Source of the DNA: Roseburia sp.
Lineage (GTDB): Bacteria > Bacillota > Clostridia > Lachnospirales > Lachnospiraceae
Reading direction: 5' to 3'
Length of the DNA stretch: 5,058 nucleotides
NCBI GenBank assembly: GCA_017626625.1
Contig: JAGAIK010000196.1
Location: forward strand, 1-5,058
A model generated the notes under the pieces. That model did not search any database and was not told the origin of the DNA. It was given only the letters and a program-made list of their open reading frames with translations. The position numbers and the translations under genes are program-made. Positions 1 through 5,058 of the stretch are shown piece after piece; the stretch's first letter is position 1, and every line of letters starts with the position of its first letter.

Positions 1-104
1 TGCCGAGGGACGACTGGTTTCATTTTCTTAAGAAAAATTTCGGACTGGGGACGGCTCTTGTCCGTTCGGTGACGCCATACATTAAGATTCTCATTGGAAA
101 GTAA
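1..104 (+). CDS. C-terminal end of an unidentified upstream gene (partial)
   Basis: The frame with codons starting at base 3 is open from the left edge to a TAA at 102-104. It encodes 33 residues, beginning PRDDWFHFLKKNFGLG and ending PYIKILIGK. The tail is basic and mildly hydrophobic, with no motif that names a family. The gene is read as real because its stop is followed after 17 bases by the next start codon, with a strong ribosome binding site in between. That is the usual spacing of genes in one operon. Given the neighbour, a surface-glycan or glycosyltransferase function would be unsurprising, but nothing visible here shows it. The start and most of the protein lie outside the window. 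Confidence 0.6.
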   Translation, partial: PRDDWFHFLKKNFGLGTALVRSVTPYIKILIGK

Positions 105-105
105 C

Positions 106-112
106 GGGAGGA
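106..112 (+). promoter_or_regulatory. Ribosome binding site of the membrane protein gene
   Basis: GGGAGGA lies 9 bases before the ATG at 122 and just after the upstream stop codon. It is close to the Gram-positive consensus and fixes the start of the 714-codon gene. There is no room for a separate promoter between the two genes, so translation probably depends on a transcript that begins upstream of the window. Confidence 0.8.
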
Positions 113-121
113 ATACTTAGG

Positions 122-2266
122 ATGACAGTCATTTTATTTGTACTATTATTTCTGCTGTGTCTTGTGGGAGTGGTTCTGTTCCCAAAGACGGAGGGAAAAA
201 TAAACGGTGTGAAGGCGTTTGTGATGGGCATCATGCTGGTGTTCTGTTACCTGTCTTTTCTGGCGTTTCTTTTTGATAAAACAGGGCTTGGGGCACGGTT
301 AAATACCACCTGCATTTCCTTAGCCCTTGCAGATATTGTGCTTTGGGGCGTGGTGATAAAAGAAAAAAAGATACAGAAATTATTTTTCCGGTGGACGGAC
401 ATCCTTGGTATTGCAGTGGTGTCCGCCTTTGTCTTAGCGATTTCCATGCACATGTTTACCACAGAGCTTCGTCTCGCCTACATCAACACGGACCCGGCAA
501 ACCATTTTAATATGGCGATGCAGGTGGCTAAGACCGGGCAACTTAGCGGAATCTATTTTTCCGCCTATGTGGATTCGTTGTTTATACAGGTCTTAGCGCC
601 TTTTCTTTCTGCGGCGGATTATTACAAAGCCTTTATTGTGGCGGATATTTTCATGCACGTGCTGGAAATCTGTATGTTTTATGTGCTGGTATTGACCGTC
701 AGCGACAGAAAACTTGTGCGGGTGTTTGCTCCGGTGTTTGCGGTGGGATATTTCTTCGGCTATCCGGCGTACAGTTTTATGACGGGAGGCTTTGTTTACT
801 GGGGCATCGGCGTCATGATTCTGATTCTTATCGTCTATGCACTGCTTTTGGTGGAGCGGTATCCCGGTTTGCGGAAATATACGTACATCCTGTTGTTTTT
901 TGCCGCATATGCAAACAGTTGCTGCAACCGTTTGTTTGTCCCGGTGAATTATTTTGCATTGTTGGCGGCGCTATTGCCGATTTTATTCAAGGGGAAGAAA
1001 AAGCTTCTGAATAAAAAGACGGTGCTGGCGGCGCTGGTACTGCTGGCACTGACGGTAGCGGCGGGGATTTTATTTATCAATTACTGGGGTTCCCTGGATA
1101 AAATCCTTTCCTATGTGCAGGTGGTGGGCTGGAGCTATTCCTCCATGTACGGGGATTTGATTTTCTTCCTTCCGATGATGTTTCTGGTGTGCTTCTATGC
1201 CCTGATAAAAAGGGAGTATTCTAAAACCATTAGCATTATGGGGCTGTGTATGGTGCTCTGCACCATTGTCATGTATGTGTGCACCTACCAGAAGTGGATG
1301 ACCTTTTACTATTATTACAAGATTTATTATAATCTCTGGCTCTTTGGCTGGCTGTTTGCCGTGGCGGCGTTGGAAATTTCCGCAGAAAAAAAGCAGTTGC
1401 CCGGCTATTTTTCCTATGGGCTTCTGATGGTGGGAATTGCAGCGCTGACGCTGACGAACTATGATTACAATATGTGGCATCATGACGCCAATTACAATGG
1501 GGAGTATGCCACCAAAAACCTGTTTTCCCTGTACCGTTACAATATGGACAGCCTTCAGACGGATTATAAGGACTATACGATGTCGGAGGATTTGTTGGAG
1601 GTTTACCGGTATGCGGTGGAGGAATTAGAGGATGCGCAGGTTCCGGCGCTGATTACCGACCAGGCGCGCTACTGCTGGTTTGACGCCATGCGGGCACAGG
1701 ACAGGGACGAGGGGAAAAAATACTGGCCCCAGAAAAATGAGCTGATGGAAATTGTACAGCGTCTGGAGAAAAAGGACATTGAGCATGTGGTGGTGGCAAA
1801 GATAGATGACTTTTACATCACCAACAAAGCGTATTTTGATTTGTGCGACGTGGTCTATGAAAATGATGCGGCGGCTGTCCTTGCCCGTCCGGGAGACAGT
1901 TGGACAGGGATACTCGATGAGGTGGGAAATTACAGCAAAGAGAAGTTGGAGCTGTATAAATATGTGAAAAAACAGTTGAAGGGCGAGCGGGTGCCGTTGA
2001 TGGCGGACCGCAGCGCAGCCATAGATTTCATCGTTTACCGGAAGCGGACGAAGCAGAGCATGACAGACTGCTATAGCTGGAACTTTGACGCAAAGGGAAA
2101 TTTAGATAACTTAAATGAACTGGGGATTCAGTATATGCTGGTCTTTTATGACGACCCCTATTACCAGAGCATTTCGGAGTATCTGGAAAAGCAGGAAACG
2201 GTATTTGAGAACGGCGTTGGAAAAATCGTTCGCTGTTCCGGTGAAAATTGGAGTACCCAGTATTAA
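122..2266 (+). CDS. Polytopic membrane protein, GT-C glycosyltransferase-like, with duplicated extracytoplasmic C-terminal domain
   Basis: This 714-residue protein has about 14 hydrophobic segments, near residues 2-20, 31-51, 62-79, 93-111, 168-191, 199-216, 224-243, 252-264, 271-289, 300-319, 344-362, 369-388, 403-419 and 429-446. Lys/Arg-rich loops (21-31, 80-90, 193-200, 244-252, 290-299, 363-368, 421-424) alternate with neutral ones. This predicts an outside N-terminus and puts the long loop 112-165 and the whole C-terminal region 447-714 outside. The loop carries D124 and H128 in INTDPANHF, resembling the acidic site in the first large outer loop of GT-C enzymes, which use polyprenyl-phosphate sugars. 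The family assignment is inferred from topology and this motif; no specific family is recognised. An aromatic stretch near 394-406 (TFYYYYKIYYNLW) lies at an outer loop. The region 488-710 is a tandem duplication, listed separately. The ATG is supported by a GGGAGGA site. The gene is probably co-transcribed with the gene before it. Alternatives are a polymerase-like or transport protein for surface glycan. Confidence 0.75.
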   Translation: MTVILFVLLFLLCLVGVVLFPKTEGKINGVKAFVMGIMLVFCYLSFLAFLFDKTGLGARLNTTCISLALADIVLWGVVIKEKKIQKLFFRWTDILGIAVVSAFVLAISMHMFTTELRLAYINTDPANHFNMAMQVAKTGQLSGIYFSAYVDSLFIQVLAPFLSAADYYKAFIVADIFMHVLEICMFYVLVLTVSDRKLVRVFAPVFAVGYFFGYPAYSFMTGGFVYWGIGVMILILIVYALLLVERYPGLRKYTYILLFFAAYANSCCNRLFVPVNYFALLAALLPILFKGKKKLLNKKTVLAALVLLALTVAAGILFINYWGSLDKILSYVQVVGWSYSSMYGDLIFFLPMMFLVCFYALIKREYSKTISIMGLCMVLCTIVMYVCTYQKWMTFYYYYKIYYNLWLFGWLFAVAALEISAEKKQLPGYFSYGLLMVGIAALTLTNYDYNMWHHDANYNGEYATKNLFSLYRYNMDSLQTDYKDYTMSEDLLEVYRYAVEELEDAQVPALITDQARYCWFDAMRAQDRDEGKKYWPQKNELMEIVQRLEKKDIEHVVVAKIDDFYITNKAYFDLCDVVYENDAAAVLARPGDSWTGILDEVGNYSKEKLELYKYVKKQLKGERVPLMADRSAAIDFIVYRKRTKQSMTDCYSWNFDAKGNLDNLNELGIQYMLVFYDDPYYQSISEYLEKQETVFENGVGKIVRCSGENWSTQY
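1583..2251 (+). repeat. Two tandem copies of a ~106-residue domain inside the membrane protein
   Basis: Residues 488-594 (bases 1583-1903) and 605-710 (bases 1934-2251) align with each other over nearly their whole length. The first parts share SEDLLEVYRYAVEEL versus SKEKLELYKYVKKQL, each followed by a VP motif and a short beta-like stretch. The last 47 residues of each copy (548-594 and 664-710) align without a gap at about 11 identities plus many conservative pairs. They end in VVYEN...PGDSW versus TVFEN...SGENW. The alternation of helix and strand suggests a small alpha/beta fold. Both copies are predicted to be extracytoplasmic. The DNA has diverged, so the duplication is old. Confidence 0.7.
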
Positions 2267-2273
2267 CAAAGTG

Positions 2274-2282
2274 TGGTAAAAT
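2274..2282 (+). promoter_or_regulatory. Candidate extended -10 promoter for the surface protein gene
   Basis: TGGTAAAAT fits TGN followed by a -10 hexamer with one mismatch to TATAAT, and it starts 8 bases after the stop codon of the membrane protein gene. There is no convincing -35 box at 16-18 bases upstream, which extended -10 promoters can do without. Transcription would start near 2289-2290, only a few bases before the 5' strand of the long helix at 2294. That fit supports the call, but no start site has been mapped. Confidence 0.45.
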
Positions 2283-2293
2283 GTACACAATAA

Positions 2294-2395
2294 CCGGGAG
2301 CAGTGCCTATGGAGGCTGACAGGGCAGCAGCCCGAAAGTGAGAACGCAGGGGAGGTTAAGAATTTCCTGCAGGGCAGGCTAAGGTATTGTTCCGG
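2294..2395 (+). ncRNA. Structured 5' leader (unassigned cis-regulatory RNA candidate)
   Basis: Bases 2294-2308 (CCGGGAGCAGTGCCT) pair with 2382-2395 (AGGTATTGTTCCGG) to give a 14-bp helix with a single bulged G at 2300 and several G-U pairs. The enclosed 73 bases can form two hairpins. One is GGCTG 2314-2318 with CAGCC 2328-2332. The other is GCAGGGGA 2346-2353 with TTTCCTGC 2363-2370, with a 9-base loop. The octamer CAGGGCAG occurs twice, in the first loop (2320-2327) and just after the second hairpin (2370-2377). The element ends 27 bases before the ATG, and no U-tract follows, so control of translation or RNA stability is more likely than attenuation. It matches no riboswitch class that I can recall with confidence. 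It could also be a stabilising leader without a ligand. Confidence 0.45.
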
Positions 2396-2405
2396 CAAAA
2401 CATAA

Positions 2406-2414
2406 GAGGGAGAG
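2406..2414 (+). promoter_or_regulatory. Ribosome binding site of the surface protein gene
   Basis: GAGGGAGAG ends 8 bases before the ATG at 2423, in an A-rich, probably unpaired stretch just past the leader helix. AGGGA at 2407-2411 could also pair with TTCCT at 2364-2368, which is the 3' strand of the second leader hairpin. The leader might therefore gate access to this site; that is inference. Confidence 0.65.
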
Positions 2415-2422
2415 TATAAAAT

Positions 2423-2512
2423 ATGAAGAAAAGGATACTGACAGGATTACTGACACTGAGTGTGTGCATGACATCTGTTTTGGGACAGGTTCCTGTATAC
2501 GGGGCAAATGCC
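2423..2512 (+). other. Signal peptide coding segment
   Basis: The protein starts MKKR, followed by a hydrophobic core at residues 5-20 (ILTGLLTLSVCMTSVL), and then a polar VPVYGANA segment. Cleavage after A30 (ANA, small residues at -3 and -1) is favoured, with A28 as an alternative. The Cys at residue 15 sits in the middle of the core after LSV and lacks a proper lipobox, so this is read as a Sec/SPase I signal rather than a lipoprotein signal. Confidence 0.85.
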
Positions 2513-5058
2513 GGAACAGCGGCAGAAACTGCGGAGCCCGGAACGGCAGTCCGGGAGGCAGCAGAGGAAAATGCTGTGGCAGAGAGCACGGAGACGGCTG
2601 GAACTGCAGAGACAGCGGAAACTGCCAGAAACGCGGAAAATACGGAAGTCACTGGGAAAACGGGAACTGCCGGGATAGCTGAAACCACAGAGGTAACCGA
2701 ACCGGGGGAGGCAGAGGGCGTAACGGCTGCCGAAAGTGCTGAAACCGACGGAAGTGCGGAAAATACGGAGCTTACCGATGAAACGGGAAATGGAGATACA
2801 ACCGAAACCATCGGGGCATCGGAGAAGGAAGAAAGTACTGAATTTACCGATGAAGTTGAAAAACAAGAAACAACGGAAACCACGGAGGCAACGGAAACCA
2901 CAGAAGCAACCGAAGTAACGGAAACTACGGAGTCCACAGAAATCGAAGAGTTAGCGGAAGAGGAAGAAGTAAAAGGCGAGGAAACCTCTGCCGGAAAAAG
3001 CTATGACGAAGCAGTGGAACTGGGGTTTGACACAAACATCGTGTCCTCCGGCAAGCTGGCGGAAGCGGGCTGGTATCAGTTTACACTGGAAAAGGACGGT
3101 ATGGTGTCCTTCACCTTCGCCCATGAGAAATTGAATGTCACCAGGGATACGACGGCATGGAATATTGAATTTGCGGCAGAAAAGCCTGTGCTCGATACAG
3201 GCATTGGCGGTATTGCCGGCATTGGAGGCATCAGCACGAACGATAAGCTTTACACCTTAAGCAGTAATGCTTATGACACGACGAACGTTTCTCCGGCAGT
3301 GGGGCTTCCGGCAGGAACCTACCGCATAAAGATTACCCCTGCCATTGAAGCGGCAGGAGACGTTCCTTACAGCCTGCGGTTAAGCTACAGCGATGTCTAC
3401 TGTGAGACAGAGGACAATAACAGCAGCAGCGCTGCGGACGAACTGTCCTTAGATAAGGAAATCACCGGAAGCTTATACGGCATAACGGATGTAGATTATT
3501 ATAAAGTAACCACCGCAGAGGACGGTTATGTCAATATCAGCCTGACCCATGCGAAGGTATCCGGCAAGGAAAACGTAAATTTATATCATATTTCTTTTTA
3601 CGATATGTCTAATAACCTGCTCTACGAAGCCTACAGCAACGGCTCTGAGACAGAATTAAATTCCATCAAGATAGGAGCAGAAAAAGGTTCTTATCTGGTA
3701 AAGGTGGAGGGCGGCGTAAGCTCTGCCGTAGACCCTTATACCGGAACTTACGGATTGAAAGTAACTGCCGCAGCCAACAGCAACTGGGAGAAAGAAAGCA
3801 ATGACACCATAAGCCTGGCGAATGCCGTAACTCCCGGTGTAGCTTACGGCGGAGATATCCGCAGCACCGGCGATGTGGACTACTATACTTATACATCCAC
3901 AGGAAAAGGATATCTGGGACTGGACTTTTCCCATACAGTAATTTCCGGCTGGGAGACTCTTAGCGTATATAAGATTACCGTTACCAGAAAGGGCGCTACC
4001 GGGGAGGTATATTCCGGCTATGTCAAAGGCGGTGACGCTACATGGAAAATGCCGAACCTTGGTCTGCCCGCAGATACCTATTACATCAAAATTGAAGCGG
4101 CGGCGGCCTTAAATACTTCCATCTTAAGCGGTTCTATAGACACCTGCTATCCGGCGGATTACAGCATTACCGTAAACTGGACCAATACGGATAAGTGGGA
4201 GGAAGAGGTAAACGATACCTTAACTACTGCAAATGCTATTACCAGCGGAAAAACCATCGGCGGAAGCATTGCCACAACCTCAGACAAAGATTATTATAAA
4301 GTAACCATGAAGAAAAAGGGTTATCTCCAGGTGAAGCTTTCCCATGAGAATACCGGAAGCACCGCAACCCATTATCAGGTGGCAGTCTTAAACAAAGACG
4401 GCAGTGAATTGTACAAAACCACCAATGCAGGGGTGGATACCACCTGTAATTCCGGTAAAATCGGTTTGGAAAAGGGAACCTATTATGTCCTTATCTCTGC
4501 GGCTTCCACCCTTTATACCGGGGATTATAAGCTGAAGGTTACTGCAAAAACCGCATCAAACTGGGAGAGTGAGGTAAACGGAGATACCGCTACTGCAGAT
4601 AAAATCACCGTCGGAAAAGAAATGAACGGTATCATTTCCAGCTACTCCGGTGATTTGGATTATTACAAATTTACCCTGAACAAAGCGGCTTATATCAATG
4701 TGAGCCTGACCCATGAGAAAATGAATGCGGCGGGAAGAAGCTGGTATGTATATCTGCTGAAAGCGGACGGCAGCCGTTTGAATTACAAGAAAACAGACCA
4801 CCTTTACGCCTATGCGGGAGATGTTTACACGGAAACCGATGCCGTGAAGCTGGCAAAGGGAACCTATTATGTGGTAGTCCGGGCGGCAGCCGACAATAAG
4901 AATGCCGTAGGACAGGAATATACGGTATGTGTCAATAAGATTTCCGCAAAGAAGCCCACGATTTCCAGCGTGAAATCCGCAGGCTACAATAAGTTAAAGG
5001 TGACCTGGAAAGCAGTTCCGGGGGCGACCTCTTATGAGATTTACAGAAGTACTTCCAA
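2423..5058 (+). CDS. Large secreted multidomain surface protein with PPC-like repeats and an Fn3-like domain (3' end beyond window)
   Basis: The frame is open from the ATG at 2423 to the right edge: 878 complete codons plus two bases. Domain order is: a Sec signal peptide (1 to about 30); a Glu/Thr/Ala-rich stalk (30-192); five related beta-rich repeats at 193-325, 326-452, 453-589, 590-711 and 712-841; and the start of an Fn3-like domain (842-878: KVTWKAVPGATSYEIYRSTS). The repeats carry the marks of bacterial pre-peptidase C-terminal (PPC) type domains: an NDT/A-rich opening, a DxDYYKxT strand, a GYxxxxLxH strand and a GTYYVxIxA strand near the end. Such domains are non-catalytic modules of secreted proteins. 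No catalytic domain is visible in this part. The start is supported by GAGGGAGAG and by the signal peptide directly after the ATG. The protein probably works outside the cell, in adhesion, carbohydrate binding or a scaffold. Its anchor must lie beyond the window. The gene seems to have its own promoter and leader. Confidence 0.85.
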   Translation, partial: MKKRILTGLLTLSVCMTSVLGQVPVYGANAGTAAETAEPGTAVREAAEENAVAESTETAGTAETAETARNAENTEVTGKTGTAGIAETTEVTEPGEAEGVTAAESAETDGSAENTELTDETGNGDTTETIGASEKEESTEFTDEVEKQETTETTEATETTEATEVTETTESTEIEELAEEEEVKGEETSAGKSYDEAVELGFDTNIVSSGKLAEAGWYQFTLEKDGMVSFTFAHEKLNVTRDTTAWNIEFAAEKPVLDTGIGGIAGIGGISTNDKLYTLSSNAYDTTNVSPAVGLPAGTYRIKITPAIEAAGDVPYSLRLSYSDVYCETEDNNSSSAADELSLDKEITGSLYGITDVDYYKVTTAEDGYVNISLTHAKVSGKENVNLYHISFYDMSNNLLYEAYSNGSETELNSIKIGAEKGSYLVKVEGGVSSAVDPYTGTYGLKVTAAANSNWEKESNDTISLANAVTPGVAYGGDIRSTGDVDYYTYTSTGKGYLGLDFSHTVISGWETLSVYKITVTRKGATGEVYSGYVKGGDATWKMPNLGLPADTYYIKIEAAAALNTSILSGSIDTCYPADYSITVNWTNTDKWEEEVNDTLTTANAITSGKTIGGSIATTSDKDYYKVTMKKKGYLQVKLSHENTGSTATHYQVAVLNKDGSELYKTTNAGVDTTCNSGKIGLEKGTYYVLISAASTLYTGDYKLKVTAKTASNWESEVNGDTATADKITVGKEMNGIISSYSGDLDYYKFTLNKAAYINVSLTHEKMNAAGRSWYVYLLKADGSRLNYKKTDHLYAYAGDVYTETDAVKLAKGTYYVVVRAAADNKNAVGQEYTVCVNKISAKKPTISSVKSAGYNKLKVTWKAVPGATSYEIYRSTS
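2510..2998 (+). repeat. Low-complexity Glu/Thr/Ala-rich stalk, including an (E-x-T)8 tract
   Basis: By hand count, residues 30-192 contain about 45 Glu, 38 Thr and 26 Ala out of 163, with one aromatic residue, no Cys and only seven Lys/Arg. The segment is strongly acidic and should be extended or disordered. At residues 149-173 (bases 2867-2941) it becomes a strict three-residue repeat of the form E-x-T, eight times, ending in a Glu. The codons vary (GAA/GAG; ACA/ACG/ACC/ACT), so the repeat is kept at the protein level more than at the DNA level. A cell-wall-spanning spacer is the likely role; the Thr residues could carry O-linked sugar. Confidence 0.85.
2999..4945 (+). repeat. Array of five divergent PPC-like domains
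   Basis: The units are 2999-3397, 3398-3778, 3779-4189, 4190-4555 and 4556-4945. Aligned strand motifs are AGWYQFTLEKDG, DVDYYKVTTAEDG, DVDYYTYTSTGKG, DKDYYKVTMKKKG and DLDYYKFTLNKAA. Each is followed by a strand ending in H (FAH, LTH, FSH, LSH, LTH), and later by GTYRIKI, GSYLVKV, DTYYIKI, GTYYVLI and GTYYVVV. Units 3 to 5 open with a W-E-x-E-x-N linker (SNWEKESNDT, DKWEEEVNDT, SNWESEVNGDT). Unit 1 lacks the DxDYY signature and carries a Gly-rich insertion (GIGGIAGIGGIS), so it is the most divergent. The pattern matches what is known of PPC (PF04151-like) modules; a profile search was not possible here. Confidence 0.75.
4946..5058 (+). other. Start of an Fn3-like domain, cut by the window edge
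   Basis: After the fifth repeat the sequence changes to KKPTISSVKSAGYNKLKVTW, then KAVPGATSYEIYRSTS. This is the typical first half of a bacterial fibronectin type III domain (a P-x-I start, a KLxVTW strand, then GATSYEIYRS). In secreted proteins of Clostridia such domains often sit between binding modules and the wall-attachment region. Only 37 residues are visible. Confidence 0.75.

Noticed and set aside
1070..1483. A 137-codon minus-strand reading frame opposite the membrane protein
   Set aside because: It has a His/Gln-rich composition without a recognisable domain and lies wholly inside a well-supported gene with clear membrane segments.
2294..2340. Thiamine pyrophosphate riboswitch suggested by GTGCC...GGCTGA
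   Set aside because: The conserved ACCC...GAACCTGAT and later parts of the THI element are missing, and the downstream gene is not a thiamine gene.
2281..2342. Short leader peptides starting at ATG 2281 (12 codons) or ATG 2310 (10 codons)
   Set aside because: The first has no good ribosome binding site. The second has GGGAG upstream, but it lies inside the proposed helix, and neither peptide has a run of regulatory codons or other support.
2319..2360. Resemblance of the leader interior to a cyclic di-GMP-I (GEMM) aptamer
   Set aside because: Short strings ACAGGGCA, CGAAAG, ACGCA and TTAAG occur in the same order and similar spacing as I recall from GEMM RNAs, and the target gene type would fit. 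However, the bases flanking GAAA do not form the required stem, and the 3' AGCCGGGTT-like part is absent. An Infernal search would settle it.
2459..2470. Lipoprotein signal around Cys at residue 15 of the surface protein
   Set aside because: The Cys is inside the hydrophobic core, with Val at -1, instead of Gly, Ala or Ser, and an ANA-type cleavage site follows at residues 28-30.
2464..2682. A Gly/Cys-rich 72-codon frame on the + strand
   Set aside because: It is out of frame within the signal peptide and stalk region of the surface protein. Its Gly/Arg/Cys content is a by-product of the repeated GGA/CGG strings in that stretch.
2356..2937. A 193-codon minus-strand reading frame rich in Ser and Val
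   Set aside because: It is the reverse complement of the Glu/Thr/Ala-rich stalk. The skewed codons of the real gene (GAN/ACN/GCN) remove stop codons on the other strand and produce the artificial Val/Ser pattern. There is no sign of a ribosome binding site or domain.

Overview
The window looks like a piece of a Gram-positive Clostridia chromosome, most likely Lachnospiraceae. This is an inference from style: purine-rich Shine-Dalgarno sites, a mid-GC coding bias, and a very large secreted protein built from PPC-like beta-sandwich repeats followed by an Fn3-type domain. No marker gene is present to fix the taxon. All supported genes lie on the + strand.

Layout. Bases 1-104 are the last 33 codons of an upstream gene that cannot be identified. 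After 17 bases and a good ribosome binding site comes a complete 714-residue polytopic membrane protein (122-2266). It has about 14 membrane segments, an acidic Asp/His-bearing first large outer loop of the GT-C glycosyltransferase type, and a soluble C-terminal region of about 268 residues made of two tandem copies of one domain. A 156-base gap follows (2267-2422). It holds an extended -10 promoter candidate and, directly downstream, a 102-base segment closed by a 14-bp long-range helix, read here as a structured 5' leader. The rest of the window (2423-5058) is the first 878 codons of a secreted protein that runs off the right edge: signal peptide, a 163-residue Glu/Thr/Ala-rich stalk, five divergent PPC-like repeats of about 120-135 residues each, and the beginning of an Fn3-like domain.

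How the parts may work together. The first two genes look co-transcribed, and the membrane protein probably acts on a lipid-linked sugar or a surface glycan at the outer face of the membrane. The large surface protein appears to have its own promoter and leader, so it can be controlled separately. A link between the GT-C-like enzyme and the Thr-rich stalk (O-glycosylation of the stalk) is possible but is only a guess from adjacency and composition.

The observations most worth checking are the unassigned leader RNA, the internal duplication in the membrane protein, and the stalk-plus-repeat architecture of the surface protein. No mobile element, CRISPR array, tRNA or rRNA was seen.
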